Assembly (NCBI GenBank): GCA_039111635.1
Contig: JBCAQO010000009.1
Coordinates: 1,674,001-1,738,000 of the forward strand
DNA: 64,000 nt
Origin: Heterobasidion occidentale
Lineage: Eukaryota; Basidiomycota; Agaricomycetes; Russulales; Bondarzewiaceae
Direction of reading: 5' to 3'
The notes beneath the pieces are model-generated. The model did no database searches. It was given only the letters and a program-made list of their open reading frames with translations, and was not told the DNA's origin. Shown here piece after piece: positions 34,003 through 43,984 of the stretch; the stretch's first letter is position 1; each line of letters starts with the position of its first letter. A program made the translations under genes and the position numbers.

Positions 34003-34839
34003 TGTTAGGACCACGTCCTAACACATGCTTTGCACGTAAGCGGATGAGCTGGTCAAGTGCTTTGGACATGATTCAGACTTGGACTATTTGCAATGACTCA
34101 TTACTATTGACATGCTAACTGCATGAACACTTACTCACTGTTCCTAGTTCTTGATGTGGATAGACATTGGTTCCTGACCCTGACCCTGGTTTTGATTGAT
34201 CATGATGTGGCTAGACATTTGATATGGATGTGGACAGACATTAGTGATCCAGTACTATACTTAGATCAATGATGCATCTTTGCTTATGGATCTCAATCAT
34301 TTACTTCGGTACCTGAGAAGCGCATAGACTAGATTGCGATCCTGCCCTAGATACTTCTTTGTATATTTAGCCGAGATGAGCTTCTAAGAAGCTCAGCTTG
34401 TTCACCTGTAATATATTCGATCTCTGCACTACACCCGGTGTCTGGCTACCTTCCTAGCCCACACTTCATAATCTCTGTCAGATCTGAAAACTCCTTTACA
34501 CGGTCTGACGAAACACTGGCCTCGTCTCCCTTCTCTTCTTACGCCTCTTCACCCACTACTACACCTTGCCGCCTTCCGTTCTCAGTTGGACACCTCCTCG
34601 TGTCATCTGTTGGACAGGAGAAGACCATCCAGTTCTGTCTCATCATCAAGAGGACCTTGAAGATCATCTTCTCAACCTCTTCGAGGACAAAGCAGGGAGC
34701 AACCCCAAGTTTCTTCAAAGAGCACAGAGACGATCAATTGTCTTCATTCATTGGAGCCTACAGCTCTACGGCGCTGTGGAAGTTTAGCCTAGGGATCCCC
34801 TTTGTGCATCGGTGCACATGATAGGTCTCTGACCTAATA
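34003..34839 (+). repeat. Solo LTR1 inside the LTR2 of element D
   Basis: 837 bp, TGTTAGG to CCTAATA, with target duplication ACCGC (33,998-34,002 and 34,840-34,844). Contains the palindrome GAGCTTCTAAGAAGCTC near 34,377 and CAGCTTGTTCACC. Confidence 0.94.
34566..34787 (+). CDS. LTR1-embedded conserved ORF (copy in element D)
   Basis: Frame encoding VLSWTPPRVICWTGEDH, then HHQEDLEDHLLNLFEDK, FLQRAQRR and FIHWSLQLY, ending GAAGTTTAG. No ATG. Homologous to the ORF at 22,984-23,328, with a majority of differences at third codon positions. Function unknown. Confidence 0.45.
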   Translation: MPPSVLSWTPPRVICWTGEDHPVLSHHQEDLEDHLLNLFEDKAGSNPKFLQRAQRRSIVFIHWSLQLYGAVEV

Positions 34840-34845
34840 ACCGCT

Positions 34846-35083
34846 CAGTCTTCATATCAATTTTACACAGGACTAGCAGTATTCTATCTTGACTTTAGTA
34901 GGCAGCACATCTACTGTCATCCAGGTCCACATCAGATTGTACCCTCGCATCTGTGGGAAGACCTTTGTGCCTGCTTAGAGTCACAGTACTATCACAAGTC
35001 TCTTGTGCATCCCAAATTACGCACTCAGTTAGCCGCTGGTGCCTTCATCAGACGCACTTGGATTTGGAATGTCCCTCAGTGAC
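34846..35083 (+). CDS. LTR2-embedded conserved ORF (element D), one stop
   Basis: Frame in the LTR2 encoding FYTGLAVFYLDF, HIYCHPGPHQIVP, HLWEDLCACLE, LVHPKLRTQLAAGAFI and TWIWNVPQ, ending TGA. Matches the ORF in the LTR of E (43,100-43,399) and more distantly the LTR1 ORF (shared FYTGLA.F and C..G...H..VP....E.L). No ATG. Confidence 0.4.
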
Positions 35084-35128
35084 TCAGGAGCCTCCTGACA
35101 CATCACGTGCGAAGACCAGGTCTTAACA

Positions 35129-35141
35129 CTTGAACGAGCTC
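35129..35141 (+). promoter_or_regulatory. Candidate self-priming site of element D
   Basis: CTTGAACGAGCTC directly after the LTR. TGAACGAGCT is complementary to AGCTCGTTCA; D itself has AGCTCATTCA at the presumed RNA start (33,804), one mismatch. Compare element E, where the match is perfect. Confidence 0.5.
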
Positions 35142-35437
35142 ACCTGCCCTTGCCTCACTCTGAATGGCCTACCTCCCCCAAATACCAAAATCATCGGTGT
35201 CATTACCTTCCATCTACATGAAGGCAATTTACATTAAACATACACCCTCACTATCACCCTCGTAGGAGAACCACCCAAGGTCATTAGTAGTGCGCTTAAC
35301 CAGATCACCAACAGTTTGTTCAGACCACTACTTCACCAACCCCCATACCAACATTTACTTGAAAGAGACAGATATGTTGTATTCCCCGTCTCTATCTGGA
35401 TCACACCCCTACTCCAACCTTTGCCCAGCCAGCAAAG

Positions 35438-36193
35438 ATGAGTACGGCCAAGACCCTGGAACTGGAACCCCTGGACAAGATCCTTCAGCTGCCCAGCGTA
35501 CTAGACTAACTACTGAATATCACCCAAGGAAACAGAAACTGGGTCTAGTACACGCAAATGTTTGAGGTGATTGCCCTCCTAGCCAGAGCAGACGATCAGC
35601 TCAAGAAAACCCACTACCTAAGAGAACTCAAGAAAGAACTCACTATGTGAGTCCTTCAGGAAGGAGTGCCAGATTGCTTTGAAGATCTAGTAACTCAAAT
35701 AGGAAGGTACACAGAGTCAATGAACAAAGAGGCCTTCCAAGAAGCCTACAGACCAATCCTATCACCATACCTAGGAAGGAAAAAAAGACACGAAGGTACT
35801 GACAATTACACTTGTTTTAATTGTAGTGAACCAGGACACTGGGCAAGGGACTGCCCAATCCGAAGGAACAAGAAGCCAAAGAAGACCCTACTAGAAATGA
35901 TACGGAGAACCCCAGAATGGAACCAATATCAGGAAAGGAAGCTTGCAGAAGCTTCGGAGATTCAGCATCTCTTGGAACAGATCCCAAATGGACGCCAGCC
36001 AACACCTATTCCGACAAGCAACCGGTTCTCGCCGATCACCCATTTGTGTGAAAAAGTCAAAGTCAAAGAAGATCCCAAACCAGCCATCTTGATCTCTTCA
36101 ATCTTCCAAATCATGAAAACGGGCACACCATTACTTCGGATCGAAATAGACCTCATTGGAGCCAACAAAACAGCAAGGACCTCTGCATTAATC
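35438..36193 (+). pseudogene. Ty3/gypsy Gag and start of protease, element D
   Basis: ATG at 35,438 (MSTAKT), same start as element E. Three stops interrupt the capsid region; two of them correspond to Arg and one to Gln in E (for example TGA near 35,648 in LTM*VL versus LAVRVL). Beyond that the frame is open: FEDLVTQIGR, the knuckle CFNCSEPGHWARDC (about 35,813-35,854) and the region leading into retropepsin (LRIEIDLIGANKTARTSALI), where the assembly gap begins. D keeps the intact knuckle frame that E has lost. Confidence 0.88.
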
Positions 36194-36293
36194 NNNNNNN
36201 NNNNNNNNNNNNNNNNNNNNNNNNNNNNNNNNNNNNNNNNNNNNNNNNNNNNNNNNNNNNNNNNNNNNNNNNNNNNNNNNNNNNNNNNNNNNN
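36194..36293. other. Assembly gap, 100 N
   Basis: Exactly 100 N, a conventional length for a gap of unknown size. It separates inverted elements D and E, so the true distance and the missing ends of both are unknown. Confidence 0.99.
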
Positions 36294-36699
36294 AGATTCC
36301 GCGTGTTGGGCTCTCTAATATAGGCCCTCTTTGTTTGGTCCTGCTTGGCCAATTGCTGGGTTTGAATCTCTTGCATCGCTGTTCCTCTATGGAATATTTT
36401 CTGGTTCCAACTCCGCGATAGGTGATCGGCCAAGATCATCTTGGTGTCCATGGCATTGGATCGATAGTCTAATCGGCCAAGATTACTGTCGGTGTCCTTC
36501 CATAACAATTCCTGGTTGGGGTGTTCTCCAAGGGGCTTCGTTATCGAAGCGCTGCTCGCCGTGCTCGAGTGGGGCGGGGGTATCCTGTTTCCTGCTGTAT
36601 CGCATAATAGATAGCGCTTGGCGTTCTGCGTGTGTGTTTAGACTGTCAATACCATGCCACCTGGTAGCCGTCCATGGGTGCTTAATTGATTAGTGTCTC

Positions 36700-37861
36700 C
36701 TATTTCTTCGGCCATGTCGAATTTCATTGCTCATCTTCAGAGGTTATTTATATCTCCGTCAGAAGTCGGGGGTACTAGGGGTACGACGGGGGTGTCCTCG
36801 TCTGAGTCGATGTCTCTTGCCGAGACGCACCAAGCGCCGCTTCCATATGGTGTGTATGGTGTAGGGGGCGTTCATTTCGCGGGTGCGGAGGAAGGGGTGA
36901 GTTCCGTTGGTGAGTAGAACATTTCTGATCCTGTCCCTTTTCTTCTTTCGAGGTTCGTGGAGAGGGGTCCTTTCCTCCATTCTCCATTGACGCTGTCAGG
37001 TCCATAGCATCTTCGTATTCTTCTCCGTCGGCGAGTAATCCGAGCTTCGCCATGTAGTCTTCATCGGCATTTTAAGGACAGTCAGTGTGTTCTCCTGGTG
37101 GTGTGCGTAAACCGAGCCTTCTTCTGATCCGTCGTCTTCGTCGGCATTTTGACGAAGTGAATCTTTCTTCCAAGCGAGTCCCTTGGTCATTTGTCTCTCC
37201 AGGTCCTTGACTGCGCGGTATCTCCAATTTGATACTTGTTCATCCGCATTCTTCCTGGCCCATGTTGATTTCTGGGATTTCCTTGACTCGTTTTTGACTC
37301 CAGGGGAATATGTCGATGTGCGAGAGGAAGAGGAAGGGGCCACCTTCGTTTCCTGAGCGCGTTCGCGTTTATTCGTCTGAGTGCTCTTTCCTAGACTCTC
37401 TGTGTCATAGGTGAGGTTCTTCCCTTGTCGATGCATAATGATCTGTCCACTGGGTAACAATGGTTGGGCTTTCTTGAGTCCCAACCTGATTTCCGCCGGT
37501 GTTCGCCGGTAGCTAGGAGCCGTCTTCCTAGCTTTGTTTTCCTGAGCTTTCGCCTGTATTCTTCATCCACCATGGATGCTCGTATGTGTGCGACCGTGGC
37601 TCCCGTGGCTAGTAGTTTCTTCCCTATTGGGTGAACGAGTAACTTGCGCCTTATGGATTCTTCCTGTATAGCGGTTTCTGCCTGTTTAACCGTTAGTCCT
37701 GCGCCTAGTAGTTTCTTTCCTGCTGATGTCTGTGTCAGCTTCCGTCTCGAGGTTTCTTCCTGTATTGTGGTCTCCGCTTGTTTGACCGTTAAACCTGCGT
37801 CGAGTAGTTTCTTCCCTGCCGAGGTCTTCATTAGCCGAATTTGTCTGTCGCACAGTTCCAC
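36700..37861 (-). CDS. Third ORF of element E, 32-residue repeats, function unknown
   Basis: A frame overlapping the end of pol. At 37,391-37,861 it encodes three clear repeats of about 32 residues and part of a fourth, consensus G-K/R-K/R-LL-x-A/T-G-x-TV, then about ten residues, E-E-x-x-RRKL (for example SAGKKLLDAGLTVKQAE and PIGKKLLATGATV). After a probable frameshift near 37,470 a second frame (to 36,996) and then a third (36,775-37,053) continue with a hydrophilic Lys/Glu/Ser-rich tail. There is no hydrophobic segment, so it is not an envelope-like protein. Start uncertain: an internal Met at KTSAG, or frameshift from pol; the frame is open upstream into the chromodomain region. Not a domain I recognise. 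Confidence 0.55.
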
Positions 37862-40607
37862 TATCTGGTTTCTGTCGAGTGCGAGTTGTAATTCCCGAAT
37901 ACGGCCCCATGCCTCGGACTGCCAGTGGGTATTTCCTGTGGAAGTCGCTAACTTCCTCCTTTGCGTTCTTGACCGCGTCCGCTGATTCCCATGAGTTGTC
38001 GGATTCCGGGTACCCTTTCCATTTGACTAGGTATTGTAGGGTCTTCCAACGTCCAAAGCGGCGGGATGCTATAATTCTTTCGACCTCAAATTCTTCCTGT
38101 CCTTCGATGAGGTCGGGTGGAGGTTTCCTATAGTTTGGACCGTGAGTGGTGTTCTCCTTGTACATGGTTAACCGCGAGGCATGGAAGACGTTGTGTATCT
38201 TCCTCCAATTCTTCGGCAACTCTAGCCGATAGTTAACCGTTCCTATGGTGTCCAAAATCTTGAATGGCCCAAATCTTTTTGGCCTTAACTTCTCCGAGGG
38301 GTGATCCGTGTGTATGTTCTTTCCGTCGAGCCATACTTGATCGCCTTTCTTGAATGGGGGAAGTTCTACCCCAAACTTGTCGTGCTGAGTCTTCATGGAT
38401 TCTGCTGCAATTTCCAAACTGGCCTTTGCTTCTTGCTGTGCTTTCTTTAACAGTTCTAGGCGCTTGTCGGCAGTGGGTACATTTGTGTTTCCGACGATTG
38501 CAGGGTAAGCTCTTGGTTGGTATCCATGAAGGAGCTCGAACGGCGAGATCTTTGTCGCCGAGTGCTGGTGTGAGTTGTGGGCATATTCTGCATAGGGAAT
38601 AAGTTCGGCCCAGTCGTCCTGTGTGGAGCTGCAAAATGCCCTGAGGTATTGCTCCAGTTCCTGGTTCATCCGTTCCGTTGCTCCATCCGTCTGTGGGTGG
38701 TAGGCCGTGCTAAGGGATGACTTGATTCCTAATTCTTCTAGTAGCGCCTGTGCTACTTTAGACGCAAATTGTGTTCCGCGGTCCGAAATTATCTTGTCCG
38801 GTAATCCGTACCGTCGCCATGTGTGATCTAAGAGTAATTTCGCCGTTCCGTCGGAATCGATTGTCTTCTTGCAAGGGGTGATGATCATTGTCTTCGTTAA
38901 CCGATCTGTGACCACGTGTATTGAGTCGTACCCATTTGACTCCGGGAGATCTGTAATAAAATCCATTGTGATTGTTCCGAATGGTCGGTCCGGTATCTCC
39001 GTAGGCTGTAACGGCACCATTGTCGGGTGTGTGTCGTTCTTCGTTGATTGACATATTGCGCATCCTTCCACGTATTGTTGTACCGTGTTAGACATTCCGG
39101 GCCAAGTATAGTCTTGACCGACTGACGCCAGGGTACCTCTAACTCCTGGATGTCCCACTGTTCGGTTGTCGTGATGCCGTTTGATTATGTCCCTTCGTAG
39201 TTCTCCGTTTGACGGTACGTAAACCTTTCCGCGATGTAGTACGAGGCCGTCCTCTTCGTTCCATTCCTGCAAGCCTTTCTTGAGGGATCTTGGTCCGAGT
39301 TCATTGACCTGTTTCAGTATTTCCAATAGCCAGGGGTCTTCCCTGTTTCCTGCTATGATGCGGTCCCTAAGCTCTGTCTCGATCATGGTAACCGCCGTTC
39401 TTCCCGTTGCCCTAAGGTGGAAGATCTTCTGTGGATCGAGAGGTTCTATCAGATCTGTTGCGCCGAGATGGACAGATCTGATGTTCGTTGCTTCTGTGAA
39501 GGGGGTCCGGGAGTTTGGCTGGGTTGTTTTATCGAAAATTTCCGGCCCGAGGAGGACTTCTCCCGAATTGTCTAATTCCACCCCCTCTTTATGGTCTGGC
39601 CTCCGAGACAGACCGTCTGATTTATTCGTGGTCCCCGCCTTGTGTGTGAGTTTGTAGTCGAAGCGTGACAAATAAAGCGACCACCGGGCTTGTCGACGAT
39701 TTAGCTTCTGTGATGTCCTGAACCATTCCAGATTCTTGTGATCGGTCCAGACGTCGACCTGGTGTGTGGCGCCTTCCAAGTAGTGTCTCCATGCTTCGAA
39801 CGACCGTACTACCGCCAGAAGTTCCTTGTCATATATCGGGTAGTTTCGTTCTGCGGGTGCGAGGGATTTCGATATATAGGCACATGGGTGCCACTTGCCG
39901 TCCTTGGCCTGTTGCGAGAGTACTGCACCTGTAGCAAAATCAGAGGCATCACATTCGATGCGGAATGGCTGTTCCGTATCCGGCATGATTAGTACAGGTG
40001 ACTCGGTGAATGCCTTCCTAAGTTGTTGGAAGGCCTGCTCGCATCCTGGGGTCCATACCCAGGCGTGTTCCTTCTGTGTTAACTCGAATAGCGGTCGTGC
40101 TACTTTCGAGTAATCCTTTATAAATCTGCGATAAAAATTGCAGAATCCAAGGAAGGACTGTACTTCCTTGACGCGAGTGGGCGTCGGCCACTGCGCGATT
40201 CCTTCTACCTTGACTGGGTCCATTTCCAGGTGTCCATGCGATATGACGTACCCCAAGTACGTCAGTTTATTTTTGTGGAAATGGCATTTCGATGGCTGCA
40301 GGTAGAGATCGTTGTCCTTCAATATTTGGAGGACCTGCCGTACAATTCGGATGTGTTCTTCCATGGTCTTGGTGAATACCAAGATATCGTCCATGTAGAT
40401 CGCAACCTTCCCCGAGTAGATGAGGTCCTTGAAGAGCGAGTTCATCATGGTTTGGAAGGTGGCCGGCGAGTTCGTTAATCCGAAGTACATGACGAGGGGT
40501 TCGTACATTCCTAGATTCGTTAGGAATGCCGCCTTGTGAATATCCTTCTCAAACATCTTTATGTTGTTGAAACCTGTGTCAACATCCATAAGCGAGGTAT
40601 TCCGCAT
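37686..40607 (-). pseudogene. Ty3/gypsy pol of element E: RT (main part), RNase H, integrase, chromodomain
   Basis: 973 open codons. RT palm from MDVDTGFNN with the active site YMDD at about residues 71-74; RNase H with ECDASDFATGAV and DHKNLEW; integrase zinc finger (HHDNRTVGHPG with CAICQ); integrase core with MDFITDLP, ISDRGTQF and HPQTDGATERMN for D, D, E; the GPY/F module (RFGPFKILDTIGTVNYRLELP); and a chromodomain at about residues 840-890 (VERIIASR, YLVKWKGYPESDNSWE). The order and chromodomain place it in the chromovirus branch. It is separated from the RT N-terminus by a frameshift near 40,595. This is otherwise the best preserved pol in the window. Confidence 0.95.
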
Positions 40608-41757
40608 CCTTGAGTAGGTCTAAAAGTTCCTGGATTATCGGCAGGGGGTACTTGTTCTTCACGGTTATTTCGTTTAACCGTCGATAATCCATGACTGGCC
40701 GCAATTTTCCGTTCTTCTTTTTGACGAAAAAGAAGGGTGATGCGATGTGTGACTTGGATTCCCTGATGAATCCCTTGGCCAGATTTTCCTCTATAAATTT
40801 CTTGAGCTCGGCCTGTTCGATAGGACTTAGACTGTAGAGTTTGGGGCGTAACGAGTGTTCCATGCCCTCCTTGATGTCAATATGATGGTCCCATGGTCTT
40901 TCCGGTGGGAGCCGTCCTTTGGGTCGTCCGGTGAATACTTCTTTGTAGTCCCAGTATTCCTTTGGTACGATTTCTTCGAATGATAACTCCGGCTTTCCCT
41001 TTGCGGCTTCTTCCGCTAAGCGCTGTGAGTTAGTATGCTTGGTCTGTTTCTTTGGTTCCGGCCCGAGCGGGTCTTCGCGCTTGCCCCTAGGCCGCGACTT
41101 ATTCTTGAATTCTTTGCGCGCGCCCCAAGGCTGCGACTGATTTTCCTTGTCTTCACGCGTGCCCCTAGGCCGCGATTTGTCTTCGCGCGTACCCCAAGGT
41201 CGCGACTTTTCTTCGCGCATGCCCCAAGGCTGCGACTTTTCCTGGGTTTCGGCTCTGTGGATGTCTACTCCTTCCTCGGAGTCGTTGTATAGTTCCAGTG
41301 CTTCTAGAGCTCCCGTTTCTAGGTACCTGACGAGGTATACTCCATCTTCGTCTAGGTTCGTGGAGGAAAGTGCGGGCTTGCCGCTACCGTCTTCCGTTGC
41401 ATCTTCTTCGGCCCATGTGGGGGCTTCCATTTGTTTAGCCCGAGCGCGAAGATGCGCATTCAACCTTCGGGTTGTGAACCCCGGATCTTTAGGTATTGTC
41501 CGCGGATGTGGTACTGTAGTGTTTCCCACTTTCCGGCCTGTCCTAGGTATTCCCGCCTTTTGTGATGGGATGCTGTAGTCCCGGCGCTGATAGCCCTCGG
41601 CCTCTATCCTGTTCTCCTCGAGGGTGGGGAATATTGTTTTCTTCCTAAAGGCTCTTTTGGCCTTGACCGGCCCTCCTTGTATTAGACAGGAGGGTGGGCA
41701 TCTCGTGAGGTGCAGCCCGTAGGCATGCCAGTCGACTTCTGGGTTGTGCTTTAACAA
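40579..41757 (-). pseudogene. Element E pol: protease-RT linker and RT N-terminus
   Basis: Continues from the protease (LLKHNPEVDW) through a charged linker with about six copies of a ten-residue repeat (SRPWGTREDK type, about 41,050-41,260), then PKEYWDYKEVF, ERPWDHHIDI, LSPIEQAELKKFI, GFIRESKSHIASPFFFVKKKNG and PVMDYRRLNEIT, standard for the start of gypsy RT. The frame ends after AEYLAYGC; the next residues (MDV...) are in another frame, so a base or two has been lost or gained near 40,595. Confidence 0.9.
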
Positions 41758-42358
41758 CCAGTGTTCCTAGAATCACGTCCTCCTTTCCTATGTCCGAGAC
41801 AAACAGTAAGGTCCGTTCCTGGTACGTTCCGCGATTTTCTCCGTGAATGCGGACGTCTATGTTTACCCGTGCGGTAATGTTTCCTAGTGATTCTCCTCCC
41901 ACATGATTTATGGGGATGGGTCGAGTGGGGATGGTCGCAACTCGATGTTTCTCTACGAACCGGCGATTAATGAAGTTGCCGGTTGCTCCACTGTCGATTA
42001 ACGCAGTGGTCCTTGCCGTCCTATTGGATCCTATGAGATCTATTTCGATTCGAAGTGATGGTGCCCCTGTTTTTACAATCTGAGAGATCGAAGAGATCGA
42101 GATGGCTGGTCTGGGATCTTCTTGACTTCTACTTCTTCGCATAAGTGTGCGATTGGCGAGAACCGATTGCTTGTCGGAATAGGTTGGCTGGCGCCTATCC
42201 GAGATCTGTTCCAAGAGATGCTGTATCTCCGAAGCTTCCGTGAGCTTCTTTTCCTGGTATCGGTTCCGTTCTGGGGTTCCTTGCATCCTTTCCCATAGGG
42301 TTTTCTTCGGCTTCTTGTTCCTTGGTTTGGGCAGTTCCTTGCCAATGTCCTGGTTCAC
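41645..42358 (-). pseudogene. Element E retropepsin region
   Basis: Aspartic protease with active site TALIDSGATGNFI (about 42,005-41,965) and the C-terminal motif DVILGT. It is in a different frame from both the Gag knuckle upstream and the linker downstream, so E needs at least two frame corrections here. A short compensated shift around 42,130-42,180 also changes residues relative to D. Confidence 0.85.
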
Positions 42359-42746
42359 TGCAACTAAAACAAATGTCGTTGTCAGTACCTTCGCGCTTCC
42401 TTTTCCTTCCTTGGTATGGCGATAGGATTGGTCTGTAGGCTTCTTGAAAAGCTTCTTCTTCCATTGACTCCGCGTGCTTCCCTGTTTGAGTTATTAGATC
42501 TTCAAAACGATCTGGTACTCCGTCCTGAAGGACTCGCACGGCGAGTTCTTTCTTGAGTCCTCTCAGGTAGTATTTCTTTTTGAGTTGGTCGTCTGCTCTG
42601 GCTAGGAGGGCGACCGCCCCGAACCTCTGCGTGTACTGGACCCAATTTCTGTTTCCTTGGGTGACTTTCAGTAGTCGGTCTGGTACGCTGGGCAGTCGAA
42701 AGGCTTTGTCCGGGGGTTCCGATTCCGGGGTCTTGGCGGTACTCAT
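42195..42746 (-). pseudogene. Element E Gag
   Basis: ATG at 42,746 (MSTAKT), matching the start in D. Capsid-like domain with LPSVPDRLL, NWVQYTQRF, YYLRGLKKEL and DRFEDLITQTGKH, then knuckle start CFSCSEPGHW. One base is missing relative to D near 42,345, so the last Cys (ARDC in D) and the rest are out of frame. Confidence 0.88.
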
Positions 42747-43040
42747 CTTCGCTGGCTGGGCGAAGGTTGGAGTAGTGGGGTGTGATCCGGATAGAGATGG
42801 GGAACGTAACGTATCCGTCTCTTTCGAGTAGGTATCGATATGGGGGATGATGGAGTAGCAGTCTGAACAAACTGTCGGTGATTTGGTTAAGCGCACTGCT
42901 AATGACCTCGGGTGGTTCTGCTACAAGGGTGATGGAGAGTGTGTGCGTTCGGCGTAAATCGCCTTCGTGTAAATGGAAGGTGATGACGACGATTTCGGTT
43001 TTGGGGAGGGTAGTCCGTCCAGAGTGAGGCAGGGGCAGGT

Positions 43041-43053
43041 GAGCTCGTTCAAG
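43041..43053 (-). promoter_or_regulatory. Candidate self-priming site of element E
   Basis: Minus strand reads CTTGAACGAGCTC straight after the LTR. TGAACGAGCT is a perfect ten-base complement of AGCTCGTTCA at 43,522-43,513 in the LTR, about 33 bases after a TATATATA box (43,555-43,548), i.e. where the RNA should start. This arrangement is that of Tf1/sushi self-priming. Confidence 0.65.
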
Positions 43054-43857
43054 TGTTAAGACCTGGTCTTCGCACGTGATATGTCAGGAGGCTCCTGAGT
43101 CACTGAGGGTCTTTCCAGATCCAAGTACGTCCGATAAAAGCACCAGCGGCTACTTGTGTGCGTAATTCGGGATGTACGAGGGATTCGTGATGATATCGCG
43201 TCTCTAGGAATGCACAAAGGTTTTCCCACAGATATGCGGGTACGACCTGATGCGGACCCGGATGGCAGTAGATATGCTGCCCACTAAAGTCGAGATAGAA
43301 TACTGCTAGTCCTGTGTAGAACTCAGCCAGTATTGAGATGACGACTGAGTGGTTGAGGATGATAGAGAGAAGCGCAGGGCAAGTCAAACCGATGCTCAAG
43401 CAGATGTTCTATTGACAATCAATAATCTGGCCTACTGGCAAAGACTATGATGTAGCAGAGGTATGGCTAGTACCAAAGGTCAAGAGTAAGAACAGGTGGG
43501 GAGTAACAAAGGTGAACGAGCTGGCGATACAGGTATCTGGCTCGTTCTATATATACGCGATCCGCTTTAGGGCAAGATCTACAGAAGGTCTGTGCTTAAG
43601 GCACCAAATAGAAGTAAACGATCAACGATCGGAATGATGTAATCTATGATGCGATCAGAGAAGCATGATGCAATCAATGATGTCAGTGATGTAACTGATC
43701 GTTAACCCAGGAACGAAAGATAAGATAAGATGACTCAATGTCTGTTGGTGAAGTCAGGGAGTCGGTCACCAGGTATAGGTCATATCCGTTTGGTCATAGA
43801 CCACGTGTCATATGATCAGGTGATCATATATCATGTGTTATGAGCCGGCTCTTAACA
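43054..43857 (-). repeat. 5' LTR (LTR2) of element E
   Basis: 804 bp, TGTTAAGAGCCGGC to GGTCTTAACA on the minus strand. Holds a TATA box, the presumed transcript start CCAGCTCGTTCACC and the embedded ORF. Confidence 0.93.
43100..43399 (-). CDS. LTR2-embedded conserved ORF (element E), unknown function
   Basis: 99 open codons inside the 5' LTR, without ATG. Conserved part: FYTGLAVFYLDF, HIYCHPGPHQVVP, LWENLCAFLE, VHPELRTQVAAGAFI, TWIWKDPQ, then stop. Same ORF in the LTR of D and a distant relative in every LTR1. It lies between the presumed RNA start and the LTR end, upstream of Gag. Function unknown; translation would need a near-cognate start or splicing. Confidence 0.45.
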   Translation of the reverse strand: MSIGLTCPALLSIILNHSVVISILAEFYTGLAVFYLDFSGQHIYCHPGPHQVVPAYLWENLCAFLETRYHHESLVHPELRTQVAAGAFIGRTWIWKDPQ

Positions 43858-43984
43858 GCCAAGCTCGCAAACATAACGGTAAGTCTGCAGGACTAAAATA
43901 TAAATAAGGAAATAGAGAGGAATATAAGTAGGGAAATAACTAAATATGAGTCAAGAAAGGATATAAGGAGGTCATACTTCAACA
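43858..43984 (-). repeat. 3' LTR of copia F, truncated by element E
   Basis: 127 bp (minus strand TGTTGAAGTATGACC...GCTTGGC) nearly identical to 49,909-50,035. Preceded by the tract AAGGGGGAG. The polyprotein stop (TGA) is the 4th-6th base of this LTR. Confidence 0.88.

Larger units (their letters stand above)
33462..35128 (+). repeat. 5' LTR (LTR2) of gypsy element D, split by an LTR1
   Basis: Starts TGTTAAGAGCTGGCTC and ends GGTCTTAACA (inverted ends TGTTAAGA/TCTTAACA). Without the LTR1 at 34,003-34,839 and its 5-bp repeat it is about 825 bp, matching the 804-bp LTR of element E. Contains TATATATAAA (about 33,770), then AGCTCATTCACC as probable start of R, and the embedded ORF. Confidence 0.92.
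36294..43857 (-). mobile_element. Ty3/gypsy chromovirus, element E
   Basis: Minus-strand element with 5' LTR2 (43,054-43,857), priming site, Gag, protease, RT-RNase H-integrase with chromodomain, and a third ORF. The 3' LTR is not seen and must lie in or beyond the gap. The base after the LTR (43,858) is the 3' LTR of copia F, so E inserted into F. Confidence 0.93.

Noticed and set aside
37686..37985. Plus-strand frame opposite the repeats of the third ORF of E
   Set aside because: The repeat pattern is meaningful only in the minus frame; the plus frame is a low-complexity mirror.
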